DNA of 56,386 bases from Candidatus Gastranaerophilales bacterium (GCA_944325515.1 CALVAO010000014.1:1-56386); one strand, 5' to 3'. Numbered from the stretch's first letter, positions 34,463-44,399 are shown. Notes: generated by a model not told the origin, from the letters alone. Program-made: numbers and translations.

Positions 34463-36172
34463 TTAAACTAGAGCTGATCTAACGGCTTCATTAAATATAA
34501 TTCTGCCTACAGTTGTTTCGATTCTCTTACCTTTTTCGTCACGAACAACAATTTTATCGTGAAGTGTAATTACCTTAGCTTCTAAAGCAGAAATCGCATC
34601 CTGGAAGCTGTAGAAATAACCTTGAATATCTTGTTCCGGGTTCTTCATAATTGTTAGGTAATACATACCCAAGACCATATCTTGAGAAGGTGTAATAATC
34701 GGCTTACCGTTAGCAGGAGCAAGGATGTTATTAGTTGCTAACATAAGCATTCTTGCTTCTGTTTGAGCCTCTATTGAAAGCGGTACGTGTACAGCCATTT
34801 GGTCACCGTCGAAGTCAGCGTTGAATGCTGTACATACCAACGGATGAAGCTGAATAGCACGACCTTCAACCAACTTAGGTTCAAACGCTTGAATACCTAG
34901 TCTGTGCAAGGTTGGTGCACGGTTCAATAGTACAGGATGACCGTCAATAATTTCTTCTAATATATCCCAAACTTTTGCGTCAGAGCGTTCAATCATTTTC
35001 TTTGCAGATTTAATGTTTTGAACAAAACCTCTTTCAATAAGTTTATTAACGACAAAAGGTTTAAATAATTCTATAGCCATTTCCTTAGGAAGTCCGCACT
35101 GGTTAAGTTTCAATGTCGGACCTACAACGATAACAGAACGTCCGGAGTAGTCAACACGTTTACCTAACAAGTTTTGACGGAAACGTCCCTGCTTACCTTC
35201 AATAATGTTAGATAAAGATTTTAGTGCTCTGTTATTCGGTCCAACAACCGTTCTTCCGCGTCTGCCGTTATCAATAAGAGCGTCAACAGCTTCCTGTAAC
35301 ATACGTTTTTCGTTTCTTACGATAATTTCAGGAGCACCCATTTCTAATAATCTCTGTAAACGGTTATTTCTGTTGATAACTCTTCTATATAAGTCATTCA
35401 AATCAGACGTAGCAAATCTTCCGCCGTCTAATTGAACCATAGGTCTCAAATCCGGAGGAGTTACAGGAAGTACATCCATAATCATCCAGGTAGGATCCGT
35501 TTCAGAAGAGATTAAAGAATCCAATAATCTTAGTCTCTTAATTAACTTACCTTTTTTCTGAACAGATGTAACATGACCTGCAAGTTCAGACCTAATTTCT
35601 TCAGCTAATTCATGAATATTGATTTCACTCAATAATTTTTTAATAGCTTCAGCACCAATACCGACTTCTAGCTTAGATTCTTCATTTTCCATAATGAAGT
35701 CTTCATACTCTTCCTCACTCAGAAGCTGTAATTTTTTGAACGGGCTGTCTGCAGGGTCAATAACAACGTAATTATTGAAATAAATTACCTGTTCTAAGTC
35801 TTTCAAAGTCATATCAAGCAAAAGACCAAGATAAGAAGGAATACCTTTTAAGAACCAGATATGAGATACTGGAGCTGCAAGCTTGATATGTCCCATTCTG
35901 TGACGTCTTACTTTTGAATCGGTAACCTCTACCCCGCATCTTTCGCAGATGATGCCTTTGTGACGAACTCTTTTATACTTTCCGCAATAGCATTCCCAGT
36001 CCTTTGTAGGTCCAAAAATTCTTTCGCAGAAAAGACCGTCTCTTTCTGGTTTTAAGGTTCTATAATTTATTGTTTCAGGTTTTGTAACCTCGCCGTAAGA
36101 CCACTTCAAAATCCTTTCCGGAGAAGCAATACTTATGCGTATATAATCAAAATAATCAATACTTGTAGACAA
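34463..36172 (-). CDS. rpoC1: RNA polymerase subunit beta' (N-terminal part, gamma), RpoC1
   Basis: The N-terminal portion of split RpoC, 569 residues, called gamma in Cyanobacteria. It carries the zinc-binding domain ([23 protein letters not shown], about residues 61-83), the clamp and rudder region ([19 protein letters not shown]) and the catalytic magnesium loop [12 protein letters not shown] near residue 457. It starts at a TTG codon, 8 nt after AAGGAG; no nearby ATG has a better site. It follows rpoB by 12 nt and precedes rpoC2 by 25 nt. Confidence 0.97.
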   Translation of the reverse strand: MSTSIDYFDYIRISIASPERILKWSYGEVTKPETINYRTLKPERDGLFCERIFGPTKDWECYCGKYKRVRHKGIICERCGVEVTDSKVRRHRMGHIKLAAPVSHIWFLKGIPSYLGLLLDMTLKDLEQVIYFNNYVVIDPADSPFKKLQLLSEEEYEDFIMENEESKLEVGIGAEAIKKLLSEINIHELAEEIRSELAGHVTSVQKKGKLIKRLRLLDSLISSETDPTWMIMDVLPVTPPDLRPMVQLDGGRFATSDLNDLYRRVINRNNRLQRLLEMGAPEIIVRNEKRMLQEAVDALIDNGRRGRTVVGPNNRALKSLSNIIEGKQGRFRQNLLGKRVDYSGRSVIVVGPTLKLNQCGLPKEMAIELFKPFVVNKLIERGFVQNIKSAKKMIERSDAKVWDILEEIIDGHPVLLNRAPTLHRLGIQAFEPKLVEGRAIQLHPLVCTAFNADFDGDQMAVHVPLSIEAQTEARMLMLATNNILAPANGKPIITPSQDMVLGMYYLTIMKNPEQDIQGYFYSFQDAISALEAKVITLHDKIVVRDEKGKRIETTVGRIIFNEAVRSALV

Positions 36173-36184
36173 TTTCCTATCTCC

Positions 36185-39100
36185 TTATATTTCACCTAAT
36201 GTTGTAGAAGTTTCAAAGAAGTTAATATTCAACAGCTCTGAATCTATATCAGACAATGTTCTTTTTGGAGCTGATTTACGTAAATCATCCATATCAGACA
36301 TTAAGTCTACTTCTACACCATTTTTCTTAGCTACTGTTATATCTAAACCGATACTTTGCAATTCTCTTACAAGTACCTTAAATGATTCCGGAATACCTGG
36401 TCTTGGTATATTGTCACCTTTTACGATGGATTCATATGCTCTGTTACGTCCATTAACATCATCTGACTTGATTGTTAACATTTCTTGCAGAGTATATGCA
36501 GCACCGTAAGCTTCCAATGCCCAAACTTCCATTTCACCGAACCTTTGTCCACCGAATTGAGCCTTACCGCCTAATGGCTGCTGTGTTACTAATGAGTAAG
36601 GACCAGTTGAACGTGCGTGAATCTTATCATCAACAAGGTGAACAAGTTTCAGAATATATGACAGACCAACTGCTATCGGTTCATCAAATGGTTCACCGGT
36701 TCTGCCGTCAATTAAGTAAACCTTACCATCTTCTCTTACCCAATCACAGCCGGATTCTTTTATACCTCTTAAAAGTTCAGCCTTTGTAGCGATTTCTGAC
36801 TGATTATCACCGTATCTTTCATCAAAAGACGGTGCCTCATAGTGTTCTCCTGTCAAATATGCGGCTAAACCTAATAAACATTCATAAGTTTGACCCACAT
36901 TCATACGTGAAGGAACACCCAGCGGGTTAAGAACTATATCTACAGGAGTACCATCCGGCAAGAAAGGCATATCTTCTTTTGGAAGAATTCTTGAAACAAT
37001 ACCTTTGTTACCGTGACGTCCAGAGAGTTTATCACCAACTGAAACCTTACGTTTTTGTGCGATATAAACTCTGATTACAGTATTAGCTCCTGGAGGAAGT
37101 TCATCACCTTTTTCTCTGTCGAATACCTTAACATCAAGTACTCTTCCGCCTTCTCCATGAGGAACTCTTAAGGAATTATCCTTAACATCTCTTGCTTTTT
37201 CAGCGAATATTGCTCTTAAAAGTTTTTCTTCCGGCGGATGTTCACTTTCACCTTTCGGAGTAACTTTACCTACCAATATATCGTCAGCATAAACTCTGGC
37301 ACCGATACGAACAATACCGCGTTCGTCTAAGTGTCTCAAAGCTTCTTCCGAAACATTCGGAATTTCTCTTGTAATTTCTTCCGGTCCGAGTTTTGTTTGA
37401 CGTGCATCTATTTCTAATTTTTCAATGTGAACTGATGTAAATATATCATCATGTACACATCTTTCAGAAAGCAGGATAGCATCTTCGAAGTTATAACCTT
37501 CCCAAGGCATGTATGCTACCAGAATGTTTTTACCGATTGAAAGTTCACCACAGCTTGTAGAAGCACCATCTGCAATTACATCGCCTGCTTGAACCTTATC
37601 GCCTTCGTGAACAATCGGCTTTTGGTTAATACAAGTATCCTGGTTTGAACGTACATACTTCATTAACGTATGTAAATGATGCTTACCGCTCTGATCTGTA
37701 ATAACGATTTCTTCACCTGTTACACGGGAAACAACACCGTCCACTCTTGCACAAACAACCATGCCGGAATCTTTTGCAACTCTTCTTTCCATACCTGTAC
37801 CGACAACCGGTCTTTCTGTTATAAGAAGAGGTACTGATTGACGCTGCATGTTTGAACCCATCAAAGCACGGTTCGCATCATCGTGTTCAATGAACGGAAT
37901 CATTGAAGTTGCAACCGAGATAATCTGTATCGGGCAAACACCCATATAGTCAACCTTTGAAGAGTCGCTCATAATAAATTCTGAACGATAGCGGACAGGA
38001 ATTTGAGCAGCTTTAAATGTATTATCCGGATTCAATTGAACGTCAGCCGGAGCACATCTATAGTTTTCATCTTCATCAGCTGTCATATAAACAACTTCAT
38101 CAGTAACTTTTCCATCTTTAACAACAAAGAACGGAGATTCAATAAATCCGTAATCATTAACTCTTGCGTGAGTAGCTAATGAACCTATCAAACCTGCGTT
38201 AGGACCTTCTGGAGTTTCAATCGGACAAATACGTCCATAGTGAGAAGGGTGGATATCACGAACTGCAAACCCTGCTCTTTCTCTCTGTAAACCTCCTGGT
38301 CCTAATGCTGAAATACGTCTTTTGTGAGTTAATTCAGCAAGCGGATTAATCTGATCCATAAACTGTGACAACTGAGAAGATCCAAAGAATTCTTTTAATG
38401 ATGCCACAAGAGGTTTTGTATTCAACAAGTTCAGCGGAGTTAAAGTTTCTGAATCTTGAAGAGTCATTCTTTCTTTAACAATTCTTTCAATTCTTGACAA
38501 ACCAACTCTAAACTGGTTTTGAAGAAGTTCACCGACTGAACGGATTCTTCTGTTTCCTAAGTGGTCAATATCATCTAAAGAACCTTCATCATAAGTTAAA
38601 TTAATTAAATACTCAATTGATGCAACTATATCTTGAACCGTTAAAGTTCTTTGATTTTTTGAAATGTTTAAATTCAGTTTTTTATTTAACTTATAACGAC
38701 CTACACGACCAATATCGTATTTTTTATCATCAAAGAATCTTGACTCTAAAATCTGACGTCCTCCTTGCGCAGAAGCAGGATCACCCGGTCTTAATTTTTT
38801 ATATAAATCAATTAATGCATCATCTGTAGTTTCTGTTGTATCTTTATCCAGAGTTTTCTTCAAGAATTCAAAGTGAGTAAATAAAGATTCCATTTCAGAA
38901 ACTGTGATACCCATTGCCTTTAATAAAGTTGTAGCAAGAATTTTTCTATTTTTATCTATCTTAACGTAAATTAAATCGTTGGAATCTGTTTCAATTTTCA
39001 ACCATGCGCCTCTATTAGGAATCATAGTTGCATTATATAATCTCTTACCGGTTGGAGAGATTTCACGCTTAAAGTAAACCCCTGGAGAACGAACAATCTG

Positions 39101-39499
39101 AGATACAATAACACGTTCTGCACCATTTACAATAAACGTACCTTTATCTGTCATGGTCGGAATATCACCGATATAGACTTCTTGTTCCTTAATTTCACCG
39201 CTGTCACGGTTAACAAGCCTTACCATAACGCGGAGCTGTTTTGCATATGTAGCGTCATGTATGCGGGCTTCTTCAACTGTGTACTTTGCATTATCAAACG
39301 TGTAGTTTGGAAGGAAATGAAGCTCCAATCTTCCCGTATAATCTTTTACAGGAGAAAAAGCCAATAATTCTTCTTTAAGCCCTTCTTTTAAAAACCATTC
39401 AAATGATTTTTTCTGCACGTCAATTAAATCCGGTAAATCGTCCAAACGTGTATTAGGAATACCCATTGGCGTTACTCTTTTTGCATATTCTGTCGACAT
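36185..39499 (-). CDS. rpoB: RNA polymerase subunit beta
   Basis: The second-largest subunit of RNA polymerase, 1104 residues, close to the cyanobacterial size of about 1100 and well below E. coli (1342), lacking the large E. coli insertions. Conserved blocks include the rifampicin region [80 protein letters not shown] and [33 protein letters not shown] precedes the ATG. rplJ and rplL, usually just upstream, are not here; the gene upstream is a small exported protein. Confidence 0.98.
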   Translation of the reverse strand: MSTEYAKRVTPMGIPNTRLDDLPDLIDVQKKSFEWFLKEGLKEELLAFSPVKDYTGRLELHFLPNYTFDNAKYTVEEARIHDATYAKQLRVMVRLVNRDSGEIKEQEVYIGDIPTMTDKGTFIVNGAERVIVSQIVRSPGVYFKREISPTGKRLYNATMIPNRGAWLKIETDSNDLIYVKIDKNRKILATTLLKAMGITVSEMESLFTHFEFLKKTLDKDTTETTDDALIDLYKKLRPGDPASAQGGRQILESRFFDDKKYDIGRVGRYKLNKKLNLNISKNQRTLTVQDIVASIEYLINLTYDEGSLDDIDHLGNRRIRSVGELLQNQFRVGLSRIERIVKERMTLQDSETLTPLNLLNTKPLVASLKEFFGSSQLSQFMDQINPLAELTHKRRISALGPGGLQRERAGFAVRDIHPSHYGRICPIETPEGPNAGLIGSLATHARVNDYGFIESPFFVVKDGKVTDEVVYMTADEDENYRCAPADVQLNPDNTFKAAQIPVRYRSEFIMSDSSKVDYMGVCPIQIISVATSMIPFIEHDDANRALMGSNMQRQSVPLLITERPVVGTGMERRVAKDSGMVVCARVDGVVSRVTGEEIVITDQSGKHHLHTLMKYVRSNQDTCINQKPIVHEGDKVQAGDVIADGASTSCGELSIGKNILVAYMPWEGYNFEDAILLSERCVHDDIFTSVHIEKLEIDARQTKLGPEEITREIPNVSEEALRHLDERGIVRIGARVYADDILVGKVTPKGESEHPPEEKLLRAIFAEKARDVKDNSLRVPHGEGGRVLDVKVFDREKGDELPPGANTVIRVYIAQKRKVSVGDKLSGRHGNKGIVSRILPKEDMPFLPDGTPVDIVLNPLGVPSRMNVGQTYECLLGLAAYLTGEHYEAPSFDERYGDNQSEIATKAELLRGIKESGCDWVREDGKVYLIDGRTGEPFDEPIAVGLSYILKLVHLVDDKIHARSTGPYSLVTQQPLGGKAQFGGQRFGEMEVWALEAYGAAYTLQEMLTIKSDDVNGRNRAYESIVKGDNIPRPGIPESFKVLVRELQSIGLDITVAKKNGVEVDLMSDMDDLRKSAPKRTLSDIDSELLNINFFETSTTLGEI

Positions 39500-39579
39500 T
39501 AATTCACCTCATCTATTCTAATGATGTACTATATAAAAAATTTATTTTTTATTCTACTTTATTTCGGACATAATTATCC

Positions 39580-39609
39580 CATATACTAGCATGTTATACT
39601 ATCGTACAA
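39580..39609 (-). promoter_or_regulatory. Possible rpoB promoter
   Basis: On the minus strand TTGTAC (39604-39609) and TATATG (39580-39585) are separated by 18 nt. A start near 39573 would leave about 75 nt of leader before the rpoB ATG. The match is moderate. Confidence 0.35.
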
Positions 39610-39738
39610 CATCAAAAATTAACGTCAAGTTAATAAGGGTATAATGTACAATTTTTCAACCCTTTTGTTTACAAAAATTTACAAAAGACTTCAAAATTTT
39701 AAATTTAATATCACAAAGGTTCCTGTTACTAAAATAAA

Positions 39739-39945
39739 TTAACCGCCACAGACTTTACATGGCACTCCACCCCTGCTTACAGCCTCTTTTTTCTCTAATT
39801 TAATACAATTTACGGTACATTTAATTGCCCAGGTGCAACCAGGCTTATGATATTTATGAGTCTTTACGTTATATACCACCGTTTCAGCATAACATGCGGG
39901 CAAGATAACACATAAACTCATTATTATAATAAGAAAATTTTTCAT
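39739..39945 (-). CDS. Small exported Cys-rich protein, Ada-type metal-binding motif
   Basis: A 68-residue protein with a signal peptide (about 1-20, ending CYA). A short domain follows with the pattern YHKPGCTWAIKC...C...GGVPCKVCGG, including NCIKLEKKEAVSRGGVPCKVC. This resembles the zinc-binding motif of Ada-like and nuclease-associated small domains (HxxxC with a terminal CxxC). It is probably a periplasmic or secreted metal-binding peptide. AAGGA precedes the ATG, and it follows the matrixin-like gene by 12 nt, so both are expressed together after purB. Confidence 0.72.
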   Translation of the reverse strand: MKNFLIIIMSLCVILPACYAETVVYNVKTHKYHKPGCTWAIKCTVNCIKLEKKEAVSRGGVPCKVCGG

Positions 39946-39957
39946 TTTTTAATATCC

Positions 39958-40521
39958 TTAATGATATTTTTTATATAACAGCCTCATATCTTCATCTGTC
40001 AGATACTGCATCGAATCTAAATCATAAGGATACATTATGCTGCCGCTGTTAGGAGAATGATCCAGTCCGATAGCATGACCTGCTTCATGAAGCATTACGC
40101 CGTATATATGGTCTTTGGGACGAGTGATAATTTTTCTGACATACTGCCCGCCCTCTATAGCTCTATAATATTCTTTTGTACCGATGGTTACAAATGCTTT
40201 ATAATATTGTCCGCCTCTGGTCATCATTTCCGTACAGCCAACAGCCCCTGCATCATTACAATTTGCCACGAAATCAACAAATTCAACTTGAATATTAGCA
40301 TTGCTTGGACTGTCTACGAATTTAAAACGCACCAATTTTTTTGATTGATACTCCCAGGCTCTAAAAGCCTGCTTCATTAAATCACTCATTCTGCCGTACT
40401 CCGGAATATATACATATATAGGAGAACCTACCCAGCGTGGCTTTTCTAGAGCCATACAAGAAAATGTAATAGAAAAGACAAACAAAATTAATAACAATCT
40501 TTTAATCATAGCTTTAATCAT
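39958..40521 (-). CDS. Exported matrixin-like zinc metalloprotease
   Basis: A protein of about 187 residues with a signal peptide (IKRLLLILFVFSITFSCMA) and a compact metzincin catalytic domain. The zinc site is HEAGHAIGLDH near residue 144, followed by SIMYP, the Met-turn, and then LTDEDMRLLYKKY, as in the matrixin (M10) family. No propeptide cysteine switch is obvious. The substrate is unknown; secreted matrixins of gut bacteria act on extracellular proteins. The start is ATG at 40521 with GAGG upstream and a one-base overlap with the purB stop (TGATG). Confidence 0.85.
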   Translation of the reverse strand: MIKAMIKRLLLILFVFSITFSCMALEKPRWVGSPIYVYIPEYGRMSDLMKQAFRAWEYQSKKLVRFKFVDSPSNANIQVEFVDFVANCNDAGAVGCTEMMTRGGQYYKAFVTIGTKEYYRAIEGGQYVRKIITRPKDHIYGVMLHEAGHAIGLDHSPNSGSIMYPYDLDSMQYLTDEDMRLLYKKYH

Positions 40522-41801
40522 CACACCTCAAATCTTGCAAAAACTTTATCAATATTTTTAAGATAAGATTTTGTATCAAAACATTCTTCAAGCTCTGCAT
40601 CTGATAATATATTTTCACTAATTAATCCTTTTTTAAAATCACCGCCTTGAAGCGCATTAAGTGCGTGTTTTTGTACTATTCTGTACGCATCTTCTCTGGT
40701 AAAACCTTTTTCAACAAGTTTTAAAAGAACTTTTTGAGAAAATACAACACCGCCGTACAGTTTTGTATTTTTAAGCATATTATCTTCATGAATTACGAGA
40801 TTTTCCATAACTCCATAAAATCTATGAAGCATAAAATCTATAAGAATTAATGAATCCGGAAATATTATTCGTTCTGCAGAACTATGAGAAATATCTCTTT
40901 CATGCCAGAGATTAATATTTTCAAAAGAAACTAACATATTTGAACGTACTACTCTTGCCAGACCGCATAAATTTTCACACAATACAGGGTTTTTCTTATG
41001 GGGCATTGCAGAAGAACCTTTCTGATGAGAGCCGAAACCTTCTTCTACTTCTCTGACTTCCGTCTTTTGAAGATGTCTTATTTCAGTTGCAAACTGTTCT
41101 ATCAATGATGCTATTAATGCAAGTACAGACATAAACTTAGCATGCCTGTCACGAGAAATAATTTGAGTGGATATTTTAGCAGGCTTTATACCTAAAGCTT
41201 CGCAAGCATACTCTTCAACTTCCAAAGGAAGGTTACTGTATGTACCTACCGGTCCGGATATCTGACCGACGGAAATTTCAGTTAATGCATCTTTAAAACT
41301 TTGTCTTGCTCTTTGTAATTCATCAAGCCAATTTAACAATTTAAAGCCGAAAGTTGTAACTTCCGCATGAACACCGTGAGAACGACCTATACAAATAGTA
41401 TCTTTATATTTGAAAGCCATTTTTCTGACAAGCTCTATTAAGCAATCTAAATCTTGATTAATAATTTTTGAACTGTCTACAATTTGCAGAGCAAATGCTG
41501 TATCGATTACATCAGAACTTGTTAAACCCATATGAATATATTTTGCATTCTCTTCTCCTACAGATTCATTTACTGCAGTTAAAAAAGCTATGACATCATG
41601 CCTAACTTCCCTCTCTATTTCATCAATTCTATCTATAGTAAAAGAAGCTCTATTTTTTATTTCACTTAGATTACTTTGTGGAATTTTTCCTATTTTTGCA
41701 TATGCATCACACACTGCCAGTTCAACTTTTAAATAATAAGTAAACTTTTCATGCAAATCCCAAATCTTTTTTATTTCTTCCCTAGAATATCTATCAATCA
41801 T
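40521..41801 (-). CDS. purB: Adenylosuccinate lyase
   Basis: Removes fumarate from SAICAR and from adenylosuccinate in purine synthesis, in the cytoplasm. It is 426 residues, the short bacterial form. Signatures are MGLTSSDVIDTA, GRSHGVHAEVTTFG and the fumarase/aspartase motif GSSAMPHKKNP near residue 265. A -10 box TATAAT ends 8 nt before the ATG and no ribosome site is present, so the message may be leaderless. It is followed, with overlap, by an exported protease gene, which is an unusual partner. Confidence 0.96.
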   Translation of the reverse strand: MIDRYSREEIKKIWDLHEKFTYYLKVELAVCDAYAKIGKIPQSNLSEIKNRASFTIDRIDEIEREVRHDVIAFLTAVNESVGEENAKYIHMGLTSSDVIDTAFALQIVDSSKIINQDLDCLIELVRKMAFKYKDTICIGRSHGVHAEVTTFGFKLLNWLDELQRARQSFKDALTEISVGQISGPVGTYSNLPLEVEEYACEALGIKPAKISTQIISRDRHAKFMSVLALIASLIEQFATEIRHLQKTEVREVEEGFGSHQKGSSAMPHKKNPVLCENLCGLARVVRSNMLVSFENINLWHERDISHSSAERIIFPDSLILIDFMLHRFYGVMENLVIHEDNMLKNTKLYGGVVFSQKVLLKLVEKGFTREDAYRIVQKHALNALQGGDFKKGLISENILSDAELEECFDTKSYLKNIDKVFARFEV

Positions 41802-41809
41802 ATATTAAA

Positions 41810-41815
41810 ATTATA
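41810..41815 (-). promoter_or_regulatory. -10 box 8 nt before purB (apparent leaderless mRNA)
   Basis: TATAAT on the minus strand is followed by TTTAATAT and then ATG. Transcription would begin at or within two bases of the start codon. Confidence 0.55.
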
Positions 41816-41822
41816 CTATAAA

Positions 41823-41848
41823 AAAGGAAGGTTTAAAAGCCTTCCTTT
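41823..41848 (-). terminator. Intrinsic terminator after the coiled-coil gene pair
   Basis: AAAGGAAGG pairs with CCTTCCTTT over 9 bp around an 8-nt loop. On the minus strand it runs into a T-rich tail, just upstream of the purB promoter. Confidence 0.8.
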
Positions 41849-41856
41849 ATTTAAAT

Positions 41857-42198
41857 TTATTTATCCCCGCTAAAAAGAGACTTCCAGAAACTGGTTTCAG
41901 CTTCTATTGCATTTCTTGTATTTTCGCGTCGTTTTTGAGCTTCTCTTTGTTTTTTCTTTAATTCTCGCTGCTGCTTTTTGTATGCTTTCTGGCGTTCTTT
42001 TTGTTGTTTTTCATAGGCTTTTTGTCTCTGCTCTCTTGCTTTTCTTTGAGCTTCAGCTTGAGAATTAAGTTCTTTTTCTTTTTGGGTAATCGGGGAGATT
42101 AAATTATCTACAAAATTCTGAATACGAGATTCTGCCGCGTTGGCAGCCATTGAAGTTGTTAGTATAGCTATTATTGCTGCTGCTAAAAACTTTTTCAT
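41857..42198 (-). CDS. Exported coiled-coil protein, paralogue 2
   Basis: A 113-residue protein with a signal peptide (MKKFLAAAIIAILTTSMAANA). After it come a short conserved block (AESRIQNFVDNLISPITQKEKE), a highly charged K/Q/E/R helix (about residues 45-95) and a short end (ETSFWKSLFSGDK). It is clearly related to the neighbouring 115-aa protein in every part, so the two arose by tandem duplication. It is probably periplasmic or secreted and forms a single long helix or coiled coil. No function is known to me. AAAGGAAAT precedes the ATG, 15 nt after its paralogue. Confidence 0.72.
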   Translation of the reverse strand: MKKFLAAAIIAILTTSMAANAAESRIQNFVDNLISPITQKEKELNSQAEAQRKAREQRQKAYEKQQKERQKAYKKQQRELKKKQREAQKRRENTRNAIEAETSFWKSLFSGDK

Positions 42199-42213
42199 AA
42201 ATAATTTCCTTTC

Positions 42214-42561
42214 TTATTTTTTAATTAAAGAGTTCCAGTAATCCTTCTCTGCTTGAATTGCGTCTTTTGTTGCCTGACGTCTTGCTTGAGCTTCTTGTCT
42301 TTGTTTTTCAGCGGCAGCCTGACGTGCTTCTTGCTGTTTTTTTAATTCTGCGCGTCTTGCTTCCTGCTGTTTTTGGTACTCAGCTTGTTTTGCTTCATTA
42401 GCTTTTTGTTGCGCTTCCATTTTTTCATTAAAAGCTTTTTCCTTTTCAGTTAGTGGAGAAAGTTTTTTGTTTACATAATTTTCCAATCTAGATTCTGCAG
42501 CATTTGCAGCTATAGATGCCGTTAATGCGACTACAGCTAACAAGGTAAATAATTTTTTCAT
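42214..42561 (-). CDS. Exported coiled-coil protein, paralogue 1
   Basis: A 115-residue protein with a signal peptide ending AANA and the block AESRLENYVNKKLSPLTEKEKA. A Q/A/E/K/R-rich helix with repeated KQQEAR units follows, and the end is AEKDYWNSLIKK. It matches the downstream paralogue at both ends, while the middle helix differs in composition. The start chosen is ATG at 42561 with AAGGAG 7 nt upstream; a TTG two codons earlier overlaps that site. It is divergent from the WecG/TagA-like gene. Confidence 0.72.
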   Translation of the reverse strand: MKKLFTLLAVVALTASIAANAAESRLENYVNKKLSPLTEKEKAFNEKMEAQQKANEAKQAEYQKQQEARRAELKKQQEARQAAAEKQRQEAQARRQATKDAIQAEKDYWNSLIKK

Positions 42562-42621
42562 AATCAAACTCCTTTCACTCGTGTATTTAGAATTTTAAAA
42601 TACTTTTTTTTATTTTTCAAG

Positions 42622-42627
42622 TATAAT
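42622..42627 (+). promoter_or_regulatory. -10 box 6 nt before the WecG/TagA-like gene
   Basis: TATAAT at 42622-42627, then ATTGAT, then ATG. There is no ribosome site, consistent with a leaderless message. Confidence 0.6.
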
Positions 42628-42633
42628 ATTGAT

Positions 42634-43353
42634 ATGAGTGTTGAACTGCTAGGATTTAATATTGACGATTATACTTTTGAGGATGCTGTTGTTAAGGCTA
42701 AAAGTCTTATAGACAGTACTAAAGTTTCGCAAATTATAACTATTAATCCAGAAATGATTCAAGAAGCAGAAAAAAACAACAAATTTTCTAACATCATAAA
42801 AGAAGCAGAAATGGTTATCCCTGATGGAATCGGTATTCAACTTGGTCTAAAAATAACCGGTAAGAATGTACAGCGAATTCCGGGAATTGATTTTGCTAAA
42901 CGAATGCTCTATGAGGCATCTAAAAATGATATACCGGCTGCAATTATAGGAGCAAAAGAAGAAGTTATAACAAAAGCCATAGAAAATTTGCAAAAAGAAA
43001 TTAACGGTTTAAATATCGTATATTTCCATAATGGTTATTTTAGTGACGATAATATTATAATGGAAGAGCTCAAAGCCAAAGCGCCAAAACTTATACTTGT
43101 TGCACTTGGTTCTCCAAAACAGGAAGAATTTATATACAAGGCAAAAACCAAACTAAAACCTGCATTGATGATTGGTATAGGAGGCAGTCTGGACGTTTGG
43201 TCTGGAAATGTTAAAAGAGCACCTAAAATATTCCAAAAATTAGGATTAGAATGGTTATACAGGACTCTTGCGCAGCCCTCAAGATTTAAAAGAATTTTTC
43301 CAGCACTACCATTATTTTTAATAAAAGTACTTAATTATAAGGACAAAATATAA
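42634..43353 (+). CDS. WecG/TagA/CpsF family glycosyltransferase
   Basis: A 239-residue transferase of the family that adds N-acetylmannosamine or an N-acetylmannosaminuronate sugar to an undecaprenyl-linked acceptor during surface polysaccharide or teichoic acid synthesis. Family motifs are ITINPEMIQEAEKN, VIPDGIGIQLGLKI, ERIPGIDF-like RIPGIDFAKRM, VALGSPKQEEFI and GIGGSLDVWSGNVKRAP, with EWLYRTLAQPSRFKR at the end. It directly precedes the transketolase gene with no gap, so they share a message. The specific donor is not determined. Confidence 0.9.
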   Translation: MSVELLGFNIDDYTFEDAVVKAKSLIDSTKVSQIITINPEMIQEAEKNNKFSNIIKEAEMVIPDGIGIQLGLKITGKNVQRIPGIDFAKRMLYEASKNDIPAAIIGAKEEVITKAIENLQKEINGLNIVYFHNGYFSDDNIIMEELKAKAPKLILVALGSPKQEEFIYKAKTKLKPALMIGIGGSLDVWSGNVKRAPKIFQKLGLEWLYRTLAQPSRFKRIFPALPLFLIKVLNYKDKI

Positions 43354-44184
43354 ATGTTAACAAATTTAGAAATTGAAGAATTAAAAGCTTTTGCGTGTGA
43401 AACTAGAAAGAATATTCTAAAAATGGTGCATAATGCAAAATCCGGACACCCGGGCGGCTCGCTTTCCGGAGCTGATATTTTAGCAGTACTGTATAATAAG
43501 TGTTTAAATATACCCTGCGATTGGGATAAAAATCCGAATTTTGCGAAACGTGACAGATTTATACTATCAAAAGGACATGCTTCCCCGCTATTATATTCAG
43601 TACTTGCGCAAAAAGGATTTTTTCCTGCAGAAGATTTAATGACATTCAGATTATTTGGTTCAAAATTACAAGGTCATCCATGCAAAAAAGCATTAAACGG
43701 AATAGAAACCTCAACAGGCTCACTGGGACAGGGGCTTTCTATTGCTTGCGGAATTGCATTAGGACTTAAATTAAATAATAATCCGGCAAATGTAATTGTT
43801 TATACAGGAGATGGAGAGCTGCAAGAAGGCTCTTGCTGGGAAGCTTTTATGCAAGCCGCACATAGAAACTTAAACAATTTAATTGCAATAATTGATCGTA
43901 ACAGACTTCAAATTGACGGATGTACTGAAGATGTTATGGCAATAGATAACCTGCATGACAAATTAAAAGCTTTTAATTGGGACGTGATAGAAATTAACGG
44001 ACATGATTACACACAGATTTATGAAGCTGTGGAGAAGGCAAAAAAAGCGTTACATCCATGTGCTATTATTGCACATACCATTAAAGGCAAAGGCTGTTCT
44101 TTCATGGAAAATCAAGCTTCATGGCATGGAAAAGCTCCGGATAATAAAGAACTAGAGCAAGCTTTAAAGGAATTAGGAGAATAA
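43354..44184 (+). CDS. Transketolase, N-terminal subunit
   Basis: The thiamine-diphosphate-binding half of a split transketolase, 276 residues. It includes SGHPGGSLSGADILAVLY, SKGHASPLLYS, GSLGQGLSIACG and the TPP motif GDGELQEGSCWEAFMQAAHRNLNNL. Split transketolases need a separate C-terminal subunit with the pyrimidine-binding domain. That gene is usually adjacent but is absent here: the next gene is a 69-aa Cys-rich protein and then the opposite strand. The pentose phosphate pathway role follows from the family. AAGGAC lies upstream in the end of the previous gene. Confidence 0.92.
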   Translation: MLTNLEIEELKAFACETRKNILKMVHNAKSGHPGGSLSGADILAVLYNKCLNIPCDWDKNPNFAKRDRFILSKGHASPLLYSVLAQKGFFPAEDLMTFRLFGSKLQGHPCKKALNGIETSTGSLGQGLSIACGIALGLKLNNNPANVIVYTGDGELQEGSCWEAFMQAAHRNLNNLIAIIDRNRLQIDGCTEDVMAIDNLHDKLKAFNWDVIEINGHDYTQIYEAVEKAKKALHPCAIIAHTIKGKGCSFMENQASWHGKAPDNKELEQALKELGE

Positions 44185-44189
44185 ACAAT

Positions 44190-44399
44190 ATGATTATAAA
44201 AACTTGTCCGTTTGCAGAAAATCGTGTTTGTAATGATGAATGTCCGCTTTATATCTCTCCGGATGAGCTTAACGAATTTGTTGTTGCAAGACTCTCTTCT
44301 ATAGGTGTTATTAACAGAGCAGAAGGAGAGTGCTCTCTGAAAATGCTGGCACTGAGTCAGAGCCGCTCAATTTTTGAGAATACGAATACGCGCGGCTAA
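44190..44399 (+). CDS. Small Cys-containing protein, unknown
   Basis: A 69-residue protein with a compact Cys cluster CPFAENRVCNDECPLY (Cys 6, 13 and 17) and a later C48 (GECSLKM). This resembles small zinc-binding proteins with a CxnCxxxC pattern of unknown role. There is no signal peptide. AGGAGAAT, within the end of the transketolase gene, lies before the ATG. It follows by 5 nt and so is co-transcribed. It converges with the SpoU gene, overlapping by 4 nt. Confidence 0.65.
   Translation: MIIKTCPFAENRVCNDECPLYISPDELNEFVVARLSSIGVINRAEGECSLKMLALSQSRSIFENTNTRG

Noticed and set aside
34437-34463. Break in rpoC as a sequencing frameshift
   Set aside because: A proper stop, a 25-nt spacer with AAAGGAAAT and an ATG are present, and the break is at the cyanobacterial rpoC1/rpoC2 position.
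36472-36789. Open frame of 105 codons on the plus strand
   Set aside because: It is antisense to rpoB, one of the best-conserved genes in the window.
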